DNA from: Symbiodinium kawagutii
Lineage: Eukaryota > Sar > Dinophyceae > Suessiales > Symbiodiniaceae
Length of the DNA stretch: 64,000 nt
Assembly (NCBI GenBank): GCA_009767595.1
Contig: VSDK01018014.1
Span: 236,660 to 300,659 of the forward strand
Direction: 5' to 3'
This document shows, piece after piece, positions 1 through 11,800 of this stretch; position 1 is the first letter of the stretch; every line of letters starts with the position of its first letter. The translations under genes were made by a program, and so were the position numbers. The notes under the pieces are model-generated. The model had not been told where the DNA came from. It made no database searches and saw only the letters and a program-made list of their open reading frames with translations.

Positions 1-3000
1 CCCTACATTGCCTTTCTGACCAAGGATTTACAAATATACATATATATATATGTATATAAATGTCAATAGTTTGAGCAATTCTACAAGGTGAGAGCCCCCA
101 CCAGTTTCTGTTGTTGAGTTGTAAGCCCATATCACCAGCAGTTCAGCCCACCAAGTAGCAAATCCATCTCAAACCATGCCAAAATTGACCACAAAAAACT
201 CGTTGTATCATTATGGATCTCACGTTCCGTCACTTCACCGAACTAACAGTGCTGTGGGCTTTCATGGCTCGCAATTGCAACAATAGGTTCAACATGGTTC
301 AACCAATATCGCACTCACTTGCGCCTTGAAATGCATCTCATGTTGCGAAACATGCAATTTTTATTCCTCGAATTTGAAAAAACAATTCCTGGTTGGTGGT
401 TTCACTCCCTATGAAAAATACTAGTCGACCAACCATTGGTTAATAACTACTAGGGAAAATAAAGAATGTTTCAAACCACCAACCAGATTTCATACGGTGG
501 AAGTGTGCGTGTATTTATTTGCCCTGGACCGAGTAAAATAGAGCCTGAAATAAACCATACGACAACGACAATCCAGCATATCAAGCAGCCTTGCTGGCGA
601 CTGATGACATAGCAGCTTTATTGCTGAGATGCCCTGACCATTTGATCTCTGTAACGGCCAACCGCGTAATCTGAAAATATTGAGGTGCAAAGACTACAAC
701 TTGCTTACTGGATTTCACTGCAAAGGGTGACCCCGGCCTCATGTTGATGGATCATCTGGTAATGATTTTTGTGCTGCATGGTTCGGACCACAACATCCAA
801 CAACATTCCAGCAACTATTTGGGCAGTGATCAGTTTGCATGCTGAGACAAGGTGGTTCATTCTAGGATTCTCAGTTCGCGCATGTCGATGATCAAATAAA
901 CCGAATGGAAATTGCCAAGGAACCCAGACTTGACCAAAAAACTACTTTTCATTCACTACCTTGGTTGATTTGATGAACACCCATATGATTGTGGTTCAGT
1001 GCTGCCATTGCCCTATTTAATCACCAAGACAACCATCAACCATGACTGCAGTGGCAAACATGTTAGCGTTGCTGGGACTAGCCCGCGCGCGCAGCTGTCG
1101 AAAAGAAACACCTTGGTACACAGTTTGGGGCGACCGACATAGTGGTGCTAAACAAGGAGGAGTGCTGAAACCATAGGAAACCACTAGCCCATCCAGATGA
1201 GGCACTGCTGTGCGTGTCACTACCATAACTAAACATGCATAAACCATCATAAACCACTAACAAATCAAGAAACAAACCACTAGGCAATGTCTGTCCCTGT
1301 GGTGCACGTAGCAACAAAACGGCTCGGTTTATATGCCAGGGAGGGCCGGAGTTTCCCTGCAGCAGTTGCGAAAAAATCTGTGGCATCAACATCATAAATA
1401 ATGTAAATATGAAGGCTACCTGGCAATTATTTCCCGATTGCGTGAGAAACATTGAGGGTACTACCACGCAACACGAACCTCATAGGCACCTCAATGTAGG
1501 TTGGGGTGCAAATCACAGTCGCCTGAAGATGGGTTTTGGGGACCCGGGATTGGTGAAACAAAAATAATTTGACTCATCCACCAACCATCAACCAACAGTT
1601 TGTTTGACATTGACAACCAGTAGGCTTTTCCGTCATAATATCCGAAAGATTGTCAAGTTAATTTTGCCTAAAACTGACGATTTTGAAATTGTGTTTATGA
1701 ATACCCCAGTCATCTACAGCCCCTGCTTTGCTGTCCCACTGTTTTCTGTCGGAATGATAACCATACAGGTGGACTATCTCAACATGTTTCCTCAAGCACC
1801 ACCTGATTGATGCCTTGGCACCCCCGTGCTATTTTGATACTGGCGTGACATCTGGTGGGCAGTCGCAATGATGGTGCCTGCTATGATTGACCGTTGTCAG
1901 ATAATTACGAAGCACTACGGTTGACCATCGATGATGAAGCAGTTGGTGATGCGCTTCTTATTGACCATCAATGAGTAGCTATCAGTGGATGATTGGCAAC
2001 CATCGCCAGTCACCAGTGACCATTGAATCAGTATTCATGGCTATCACTGTTGGGCGTCAAAGAGCTATTAATCATTGATACCACTCTTGACCATCAATGA
2101 TCATTCAAATCACATCATCGACCTCACTATTTGACCATCACAGTTCTTATTGACCAATGAAGCTTGACCATCCTGAAAACCCAGCTGCACCCAGAAGGGA
2201 GCTGCTCACGCCCAAATGCTGCAGTTCTCAGCTTCCACCTGCTGATGCAAGTGCAGTGGTGAGCCCTTGTCCACCCGCTGGTGTAAAAATCAGTGATAGC
2301 TCAAGGTGGGGAGAACCAACAACACTGGAAGCAACATGAGGACCGGGATAGCAGTAACCATCCATGGTTTAAGTGATGGTGTCAAGCACTGATGCAGTCA
2401 TGCTGCTGCTTCAACAGCGGTTGATCACCCGGAAAATCAAACAACAATCAAACGGATACGCCAACTAAATGGATACAGTATATCCGCAAGCAAGAGCAGA
2501 CCGGTATTGCTATTGAATCAATACCAATGGCTTACTGTGAATGTCTATGATGATGCCAACAATGGATGCCATTGGGACCGATCAATCATCCCAGGCAGAT
2601 GCACGTATGTTGACTCCTTCACAGCAAGAAGCCGCCACGCCTAGCCACGCAGCCCACTCGATGGATTCCACTCATCGCCCAACTGACCCGGGGTCCAGTA
2701 GGACTTGTCGTCATGTGTCACCATCATAAGTTTATTGTTAACCCACTATCGTTGACCATTCAACTAGTGATAGTAACCACTACTATTATCTAGTGTCAAC
2801 TATTGTTAACTACTACAGCTAGGGATTGACCACTACCACTCTCCACCACTAACCATATCAACCCGTACCGACCTCGCAGTCATCGAGGAGTTGCTCTCGG
2901 ATGTCCTGACAACGTGGTGCAGCTAAGAAGTTGCTAATGACTCCACTATCAGTGATTAAGCTAAGCTTGGATCATTCAGCTACAGTACATTGTGGTTAAT

Positions 3001-4075
3001 TACTGGAGTTAATGCTATTAAGATGAATGTTTGACACTGATTATATAATCAATCATTTCGTAATCTATGATTATTAACCAGTCTTTAACCAAGATTAAAT
3101 ACAAACGGATACATACTAACCCAATGTTTAATAGCAGTGAAATGGCTTGTTCCATGTTTCTTACACTTGTCAACAAGAGCACCTATCTGTTGAAAAGCAT
3201 TGGATGAGTGTTGACTGTTGGGAATGACTTGGGTTGATGGAATTAGCACCTTTTCAGGCATGGGAATCACCACCAAACCCACGGTTATGTGGGAAGAACG
3301 AAGCAACTGACACTAGTTCCAACGCAGGTTCTGCATTCATTTTGGGATGGTGGTGAACACAATTGCGACTTCATCCTGTGCATAGGGGAAAACCATGCCC
3401 AGAATCAAGGAGCAGGTTGCTTGACCATGTCTAAGGTTCATATCATTTGTATACGGTATTACTTTACACATATGCACATATATCTATGTAGAAACATTAT
3501 ATAACTACACATGCACATATAAGATCATATTAGTCCTTACAAAAGTACGACCCTGTATAATGCCATTCTGTAATTACGCAGTATAGTATACATTACTAAG
3601 TTAAGTACATCCGTACCTTATCTGCGCGCACAGTATGCCAAAACTACAGCACGTTTTGTTGCATCAATACTTGGCATGCCATAACACAGAAGGACAAATC
3701 ATCACACGTGTTTATCGCCTGTCGTACTGACCCTTCAAAAGCCTCATTACAGTCATGTCTTTATCAACAGTATCCACCATGCTTACTGAACTATCAGCAT
3801 CAGCATGAGCAGCTTGGCAGCGTTGCACCTTTCGACCCCACCACTGACTTTCACTGACCTAGAAAATCACTGTTAGCAGCAACCTTAGGACAGGAAACAA
3901 CTTCAGCCCCAACCCTGACGAAAAAATAATGCGGCTTTCCGCGCCCTTGCCATCACCAAAGTTGATGGGTGAAAATCGATCAGTTTGGTGGCAAGCAACT
4001 TGATGGGTCAACCTCCAAGTTGGGCTTCCCACTTCTTGCTTCCTCAACCAGCGTCAACCAGCTTCCCGGCCTCAG
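1..4075. other. Mostly non-coding AT-rich sequence
   Basis: Holds a foldback element near 389-486 and many ACCATCA/TGACCATCA words (densest at 1840-2160 and 2740-3060). Weak GC-rich islands at about 1070-1200, 2170-2290 and 2550-2710 could be exons; the last has a minus-strand frame reading KESTYVHLPGMIDRSQW, but the edges are unclear. Confidence 0.4.
389..486. repeat. Foldback element, family B, copy 1
   Basis: Left end CTGGTTGGTGGTTTCA and right end TTTCAAACCACCAACCAG pair over about 15 bp. The core contains TCGACCAACCATTGGTTAAT and a GGGAAAATAAA word. Confidence 0.75.
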
Positions 4076-4256
4076 CTACTGACAGGATGAGCCACTGGAG
4101 CACCAGAGCGCTGCGAAGCAAAGCCATGGCGCAGTTTCAACGGAGCCTGGTGTTATCACCCGTTGCTTGGGAAGATCCGTTGCCCCAAGACTCATCAGGA
4201 CCTCATGTGGAGCACCTGAGGCGTTGGAAATGCACGGACTCCTCTGACACCACCTT
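4076..4256 (-). CDS. Candidate exon with stop, unidentified gene
   Basis: GC-rich island open on the minus strand from an AG acceptor at 4257-4258 to TAG at 4076. About 59 codons with GC-rich third positions, including SNASGAPHEVLMSLGATDLP. The plus strand is also open across it, so the strand choice rests on the uniform orientation of the other genes. Confidence 0.3.
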
Positions 4257-4428
4257 CTGCAGGACTTGGTGTGGGCCACATATCTAACGCTGTCAGAACC
4301 AAAATCATGCGTTGGCACGGGTAAGAGCGAGTTTCTCCTCTCCAAGCAATGAAGTATCAACAAACAATGGTGGTAATCACGGGGGGGATGCAGTGTGTGG
4401 GCCAGTCTGAAGCCCCCCATGATGTCAC

Positions 4429-4497
4429 AGAAGCTTTTGACGGGTGAAAAGGAGCTGCGGCTGCGACTTTGCAGAAGATCATATTGCCTCCGTCAGC
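4429..4497 (-). CDS. Candidate exon, unidentified gene
   Basis: 23 codons (ADGGNMIFCKVAAAAPFHP and a few more) between an AG|G acceptor and a GT donor. It could belong to the same gene as 4076-4256, but the phases do not join directly. Confidence 0.3.
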
Positions 4498-7384
4498 CTC
4501 GCAAGGAGCCCTTGATGGAGGAGAGTGACCGGCCCATTGATGGATATTATTGTACTCCGTCTTACAATCCCACAAATGGCTCATGGTGGTTCAATGACAA
4601 TGGCCATTCATGATGGTTGGTTAAATGATGAATTCTAACTGGTCTCTGTCAAAATCAAGAGCTGCCAAACCATTGGTTTTTGGAGAACGTAACGTTCCCA
4701 ATCAACGGATTTTCGATTCCCCAGAGTCTGAGAGGTTGGTCCTCAAAGTGCGGCTTTTGCAACCCTTCCCCTCAGACTTCAACTACACTGTATAGTCAAG
4801 ACTTGGGATGCCCTGGCAGAAATGCGAGCCATCTAGTAATTCAGGAACCTCCCAAAACCCCTACAGCCGGCTCTCAAACATAAATACAAAAATTTAATTT
4901 GTTCCTTGGGATGCTTGTTCAAAATATTTTCGAATATAAATACAGGATCCTCTTCATGAATGCATGTGTGTGTGTGAGTGTGTATTGATGCATGCACGTG
5001 ACATACGGTTTGATATATATATATATACACAGTATCTATCTACATCTATCTGTATATATAAATATATATATATATACCGGTATAACGAAACATGTGCATA
5101 CAAATATTATTTATGATCCAATCTGTCGTACACAGCGTTCCCACTTCCAACCCCAAACAAGAAGTAGCCAAGCATATAACTCATAAGCATAGCAAACCAT
5201 ATTTCATGGATAGTTTTGCGGACAAAACAATACAGGCTTCACAATAGCAAGCACAGCAGCAACAACAACGAGAGCAAAAGGTAATACCTTCAACATATTC
5301 TTGGCACAGCCAAAACAACCACACCCTGAGTGCAGCACCCAGGGTGACATGCTCATCATCGCCTCCTTCTCCCTGCAGAAACACCACAAAATGCCATTGG
5401 ATGGGTACAAATCAGAAACAAGGTCGACCAAATGAAACCCACAAACTTGGTCATGTTGAGTGGTAAAGCACCCAATTTTAGGGTCATCATTTTGACATGT
5501 TGTGGGTGGCCGTCATGACAAAGGTTTTTTCAAAAATTACCCTCATCTCATCAACAGGAGCGATTCCATAAGTGTAGGTAAATCCAACCAAGCGACCAAG
5601 CAACCAAGCAAACTGGTACCGGATGTTTTGGGGGAAAATGTCTGGGGGATCTATTGACCTCTCTGGTTGATCGACTACAAAACGGAGAAAGAGGAGCTTC
5701 TAACCCTCTCAAGAGACTTTGGAAGTATGAGCGCGATGCCACAACTTGGTTCATGCTTGGTTGAGTTGCTTGCAATATAGGTCCCCAACAAGCTTTAAGT
5801 TGATTTGTAATTAACTTGGCTGGGGCTGACCACAAGTTCTACAGGCTCATAACCCAACTCCACCCAACTCATAACTGCTGCTGCGGGCCCAACTTGTGGG
5901 TATAGATGGTATGGTGTGGTAGATCCCATCTGGCAATGAATATGCATCTTTTAGAATTATCATTTCCATCGCTAGGTCCCTTGGGTCAAGCCATCAATGG
6001 GCCAACCACCCACCAAAACTGCCCAGCTTGCTTCCAGTACAGCTGTCAACCATGAGAACTGACAATGGAGGCTTTCTGCCTAGACATGTGACATGGATTC
6101 CAACGTCATGCCAGATTCTCAGGTCATTAATTCCCTACAATCGACAACACTGGGTGGGATGAGTGGCTTTTAACGATGCAGCATGAAGTCCGAACATATG
6201 CACAAACTCTTGGTTTCCCAAGCAATATCTATCGTAGATCATGTAATCGAGCCTGTTGCAGCTATCGCCGGTGTCAATTGATCCTAATTTACAATCATTG
6301 CGGAAATATGATGTTATCGTTGCGCATACATATTCTTATGTGCATGCACGTCGCTATAGATAATGAACAGTAATTATATTTAATATTGCGACATTGGCAC
6401 ATTATGAATGATTGAAAAAATATCTGTATGTAAATATGCAGCATTATATATGTATACATGTATATACACACATGTATGTCGATGCGCACATGTGTATACC
6501 TACGTAGATTCGCATGTACACATTCACAAATCAAAAACACCTATGTTTACATACTACCGTGTGTGTGCGTACATAAATAAATGAATATACATATATATAT
6601 ATGTATATGTATATATATGTATACATGTACGTCTGCATGTCAATGTCAGTGTGCGATAGTGTGGACAATGGATGACAATCGTGCACATGCATATCGCCTT
6701 CCATATCCTTCGGGCTACCCACTCTTTGCACCAAATCCGCTCACCACTGCGCACTGCAACGCCTTTCTCAAGAAGGTCACATGTGGATCCTTCAGCTCGT
6801 TGACCACGTGGAAATTGGTAACCACCTTAGCGAGACAAACAGAGACGTCAAGCAGCAGGGAAGACTGATTGAGGTGATTGGATGCAAGCTGTTGGTTGGA
6901 TTATGATTATATATCATGGAGGTCATGATTGTGATTGATGACTAGTTGGGGTTGATTTCAACAAAGATCAACAAAGGTATGAGAGTAGGGATTGATCAAT
7001 CTCGACTGGTTGATCAAATTTGATCAACGAGGATTGTGGTTGATCATGATTGTGATTAAACTATGATCAATGTAGACTAGGTGATCAAGAATAGATATCA
7101 TCGGTGGTCTCCTATGACTATCGGCAGGTCATTTCCTAAGTTCAACGGATTTTCACGATGATTCTTGCCCAGTGCCTGGGAACCAGCTGTAATGAACGAT
7201 TGAATTCCCAACTGGGATCTGCTTGGCTTCGCCAGGTGATCGCCAATCCAGGGACTGGTGCTGGAAACCAGGGACTGGGTCAAATTAACTGATGGAGACC
7301 AGTCGGGTTGATGAATGATCAAACCTGGGTCTTTGGTTGGTCACTGGCTGATATAAGGGGCATGTGATATATATATATATATAT
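4498..7384. other. Non-coding sequence with AT microsatellites and TTGATCA-rich stretch
   Basis: Long TATA and TG/CA runs at about 4960-5080 and 6400-6640, GATCAA-rich sequence at 6950-7090, and a TA run at 7369-7386 that is the target site of the retrotransposon. A minus-strand frame at 5551-5835 has no features I trust. Confidence 0.5.
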
Positions 7385-7574
7385 ATGCATTACTAGCCTT
7401 CCAACCTCTTGGCCTCTATTCGAGCACATTCACACTTGTTTTGTGCCAGGGCCAAGGGCCGTCTGTAGAAAGGCAAAGCAATCGTCACTTTCGGAGATTG
7501 CTGTAGCCACAAGTTAAAATGTAGCTACCTAAGAAAGGACCTTCACGTCCAAAAAGCTTTCACCTCTCCATCAC
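7385..7574 (-). repeat. Split direct repeat B2 (190 bp), 3' terminus of the element
   Basis: Terminal copy of the 190-bp repeat, forming the 3' end of the element on its coding strand. It abuts a TATATA run at 7369-7386, so the exact edge is uncertain by a few bases. Confidence 0.92.
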
Positions 7575-7655
7575 GGAGGAGGGGAGAGTCGGAGGAGCTC
7601 AAAAGCTACCGGTTGTACCGGCTATCATGCATGACCCTCCTTTGGAGTTAACCAT
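7575..7655 (-). repeat. Split direct repeat A2 block, holding the 60-bp terminal repeat
   Basis: Bases 7596-7655 match 14538-14597 over 60 bp; 7575-7595 is a purine-rich stretch without a partner. At 7651-7660 this block joins the 190-bp repeat, giving the same junction expected when the two element ends are joined in a circle. Confidence 0.9.
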
Positions 7656-7843
7656 GCATTACTAGCCTTCCAACCTCTTGGCCTCTATTCGAGCACATTC
7701 ACACTTGTTTTGTGCCAGGGCCAAGGGCCGTCTGTAGAAAGGCAAAGCAATCGTCACTTTCGGAGATTGCTGTAGCCACAAGTTAAAATGTAGCTACCTA
7801 AGAAAGGACCTTCACGTCCAAAAAGCTTTCACCTCTCCATCAC
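7654..7843 (-). repeat. Split direct repeat B1 (190 bp), internal copy
   Basis: Appears identical, base for base by eye, to 7385-7574. It lies directly downstream of the recombinase gene and contains that gene's stop codon (7840-7842). In the PAT/Ngaro model this is B1. Confidence 0.93.
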
Positions 7844-8826
7844 TCCACGCGCCCCAACCCGGCTGCTTTAAAGCGAAGCTGGGCAGCTCGGATCAAAGGC
7901 TTGGCTTGAGGAGGTATGGAGAGGGAAGCATATTCTTGAAGTCCCTGGTCAAGGTAAAGGCGGGCAGTCTGCAAATGCTTCCACCTTCCTTTCTCCAGAA
8001 GTTGGTCCAAAGTAATGCCTTGACGGTAGTTGGAAGTGGCTCCTCCCCGTCTTAAGCTGTACGGCAAGTAGTGAAGACTGGTTAATCCCAGGTGGGAAAC
8101 CACCAGTTTCCAGAGTTCTCTGAACTTCACTACGGAAGTCAAAACCAAGTGGTCTTCAGGGGCTTTGCTTTGGCAAAGTCGGCGCAAAGCGTTGATGCCG
8201 ACAGCCTCCTCGATGATTACTTTCTCCCACAGCAGCTGATTTCGCTGCGTTGTTTTTGTGTCTTCTAAGAAGATCACTGCACTTTGTCCTTTGCGATGGG
8301 GCAACACCACGTGTTTTCGACGGAGATGAAACATTTCGCCAGTCCGGAGGAGCCCGCAGAAGCCAACCACACTAACAAGAGCGAGCTCTGGCCACTGCCA
8401 CTCCATAAGGACCCCGCAAAATGCAAAGAGCATCTCCGGATCCAATGGTGTTGCCCGGAGCGGTTGCTCCAATCGCCCCCACAAGGAGAGCAGCTTCCAA
8501 GGACCTTTAAGTTGCCCCTTGAGGGCAGGTTTGTGAAACTGAACCGCCGCCACTGCATAGCTGGCAAAAGTTTTTGTGTCTCCTTCTTCCCAAAGATGTT
8601 GAATATATTCATTCAACACCGCCTCCATATCAGTCCCTTGAAAGAGCTGATGGCGAGGTTTTCGAACGAAGGTGGCCAGCTCCTGCAGTGACTTCTCATA
8701 ACGCTCTTGTGTGAGCGGTGAAACCTTCTGTTCATCTAGCCGCCCAATCTTTTGTCGCTCCGCTTTTCGTTCTGCCTTTGTTGCTTGGTATTTAATGCTT
8801 CTTGGCATATCTTCTGGATGGCTCAT
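7840..8826 (-). CDS. Tyrosine recombinase of the retrotransposon, 328 aa
   Basis: Integrase of the element; it would insert the circular DNA copy by site-specific-type recombination without target duplication. Seen: a basic N-terminal region; an N-terminal SAM-like helical part (about 35-125); box A with GLLRTGE (R161); a Lys in EDTKTTQ (K191); box B with YSLRRGGAT (R259); and RWKHLQTARLY with the nucleophile Tyr291. The box-B position that is usually His is Tyr256 here. The start Met at 8826 lies inside the end of Pol in another frame (35-bp overlap); a second Met (codon 7) also lies in the overlap. The stop lies in the 190-bp repeat, so both repeat and protein end are constrained together. 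Confidence 0.92.
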   Translation of the reverse strand: MSHPEDMPRSIKYQATKAERKAERQKIGRLDEQKVSPLTQERYEKSLQELATFVRKPRHQLFQGTDMEAVLNEYIQHLWEEGDTKTFASYAVAAVQFHKPALKGQLKGPWKLLSLWGRLEQPLRATPLDPEMLFAFCGVLMEWQWPELALVSVVGFCGLLRTGEMFHLRRKHVVLPHRKGQSAVIFLEDTKTTQRNQLLWEKVIIEEAVGINALRRLCQSKAPEDHLVLTSVVKFRELWKLVVSHLGLTSLHYLPYSLRRGGATSNYRQGITLDQLLEKGRWKHLQTARLYLDQGLQEYASLSIPPQAKPLIRAAQLRFKAAGLGRVE

Positions 8827-11800
8827 CCGCCGGATTCAGGCGTGAAGCAATCCACGCCCAAAGTGGGTAGGCGTTGAGTGCCAAACAAAGGCTGTGAACT
8901 TTGCGAAGCAGTCGATTGATGCGGCGTGATGAACTTCGTCCTTTTGTCAAAACTGACACACAGATCTGAGAGTCACTCAGATGCATGAACCGGGTGGAGT
9001 GGAAGGTCTTGGTGCGGGCTCGCCATTCAAGCGACCGCAAAATGGCCCTGAGCTCGAGCACATTGATGTGCTCACTTTGCTGCCAGGGGTAGCTCTGAGC
9101 TACCTTCCATACCCACCGGTCCGGGTTGATCGTGGTACGGACCACTGCATCAGGTTTGTAGGCCACCTGAAGATCCAGGCGGACATCACTTCCACGAAAT
9201 TCGGTGCGCCTCAAAAAAAATTGATGCACCAGTCTGATGCCCAACAGCTTTGGGTCTTTCCATCCCAGGTTTGGATGCTGAGAGATTCTCAGCCATTCCA
9301 CTCGAGCAGGCTGCAATTCTTCGCAAGCATCACTCAGCTCGCCCGCGCTTGCTTCAGCTTCTCCTTCTGACCCAGCAGCCCTGTCTGTCAGGGCTCCCAT
9401 GGGTCCTTCTTTCATCTCTTGATGCCACCTCCGCAGGATCTCTGTAGATCCCAGAGGATCAAGTCGAACCCCCGCACTCCATAGCCAGAGGTCGAGGAGG
9501 CACGCCACAGTCACGGCGTGGAAGCTATTGCCCAAGCAGGCCTGCCTCTCTACCTCCTGCGCTGATGCCTCCTTTGCATCTTGAGCTTCCTTCTTGAAGA
9601 GAGCCTCAGTGTACCCAGTGCGGTACCCCATCAACCTCTCTCTTTCCGTAGCACTTGCCACCCGAACTTGTCCAGGAAGCTTCTTGTTGTGGAACAAAAA
9701 CTGCTCTCCGTAAGTATACGGAGGAAACTTCATCTCGTCTTTTCGCCAAAGCCCCAACGTGCTTTCTGAGCACTGAGCAATCCCCGCTGGCGCCGGGGGA
9801 GGCTTCTTCCTGGGGATAGCCCTTGTAAACGTGGGCAAGCGTAGCTCTTCATCAGCTTCGCCGCCCCTCCATCGCCATCCCTCATCTGCAATGAGTTCCA
9901 TCGGTTCAGTTGGCCCTTCAAAGATCACTTCATCATACTGGTCCGACACCCACCTGGTGTAACTTGGGTGGTCCAGCATTTTCAAATTCGCCCAGAACAA
10001 GCGAGGCCGGCGCACCCGTGAATGGTGACTGCTGCAGGCCTTCAAGGGCTTGACCCCCAAGCATCGGCTCATCTCTGAAACATCTGCCTCGTCTGCTACC
10101 ACATTCTCCACGAAGTTCAGGTACCAGATTTCCATCTCTTGGCAGATCTCTCCCAACCATTGTTCAATCCTCACCATGTCATAGAACAGCCTCGACCTTG
10201 GATCATCCAGGTGCTGTCTTTGCGATGAGAGCTTTGAAAGACCTTGGCACGGAGATCCTCCCCCACTGATCACTCCGGTGATGCCAGGGATCTTTCGGAG
10301 GGCTTGCTCAAGGTCTTTGCGAGTGACCTTACTCACATCTGGCCACAGGTCACATCCTGGCCATCGCACCTTGTGAAGATGCCTGCAATGAGGGTCGCTC
10401 TCCACCACGATCAGATGATGAACCTTCACCCCCGCCAGTTCCAAAGCTCTGGATAAACCTCCGATCCCTGCAAAGCAGTCTATCACCACAATCTTCTGCG
10501 GATCATCTTCCAAGCTTTCCGTTGGCTGCTCTTCCAAGGCCTCCTCTACCGCCAAGGAATCTCGAAGCCCCTGCTTTGTCAGTTTGCTCCCATAGACCAT
10601 GCCCCCACCGCTTTCACTAGCGTCTGAGGCTGTCACAACTTCATTCAGTTGCGCTCGAAGGTCTGTGAAGCGCAGGGGCTGACTGAATCCAGCCAATAGC
10701 ACTTCCTCAACGCATTTCGCATCCAACTTCACCATTGCGTCTCCATCACTGATTGTTTTCCACAAATAGTCAAACAGTGCGAACAAGGGCCTTCGGAACT
10801 GCAGGGTGTGCGTTTCTTTTCCCATGAAGACTTGCACTGCCTTCCGTGGAACTTCATCCTGCCTCAAGAGCCAAAACCCCAACGAAGTGGAGTCTATGGC
10901 CCGCTTCATGGCCCCTTTCAAAAGGCCTGCGTCTCCATCCAAGACAGCTCCCAATTTCTCTGCCTTGGCCGATCGCTCTTGAGCCTTTTCTAAACTCACA
11001 GGGATCCCCCAATGAGCATATGCTGCCCTCAAACGCTTCTGTTCCTCAGGGGGGTTCCCCGAGAGTTCTTCAGCAACTCTCTTGTCCATTACCTCCACCA
11101 GGCTCATGTCGTCCAGGTAAAGGGACCAAAGGCTGCTTTCCATTTCTTGGTCCGGAAACACGGAGTCTCGCCGTATCTCGCACTGCCCCAGCAGTCCGCC
11201 CCCACCAGCTAGTGGGCTGCGAAGCGCAAGGCGGCGATGAGCATGTTGGAGAATCCCAACTGCACTTGCCCACCCCATTGGTAGGACTCGGGCTCCGATG
11301 TGGACTGACCCAGCTTTCTCGACTCCAAGCTTCCTCCAAGGAACCTTCGGCCCAAACGTCATCAACCTGCTCCATCCAGGTGGCAATGCAAACAGGTAGA
11401 ACGCTGCCACCAGGTCATCCGCCGATACCCTCAGTACTTTGCCACCTGGCAAAACCACGTGCTGTAGAGCTGGTGCTCCAGTGACGGTGCGCACATCGCC
11501 CTCCAAGACTTTGGTCACCGAGTTGACCCCTCTAAAGTCCATGATCAGACGGAGCACCTGCCTCTCGTCGGGGAGGAACTTGTTGGGCTTCACTACCCCA
11601 AAGGCCCCATTGGTGAGCACCTTGCCCCTCATCACGTAAGGGTCTTCCACGGGCTCCACCAGTCCTCTGTCTAATAGCTCCTTTGCTATCAGTTCCCATT
11701 GCTCTTCCGTTGCGTGGACTCTGGGAGCAGGTATCTCATCGGGAAGCTCTTCTTCGGGCAACAAGTTGGATAGAGGGTCCTCTAACTTCCTTCTCAATTC

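Noticed and set aside
7385-7843. Two 190-bp repeats as long terminal repeats of an LTR element
   Set aside because: Both copies lie at the same end of the element, and the enzyme is a tyrosine recombinase; this is the split direct repeat plan.
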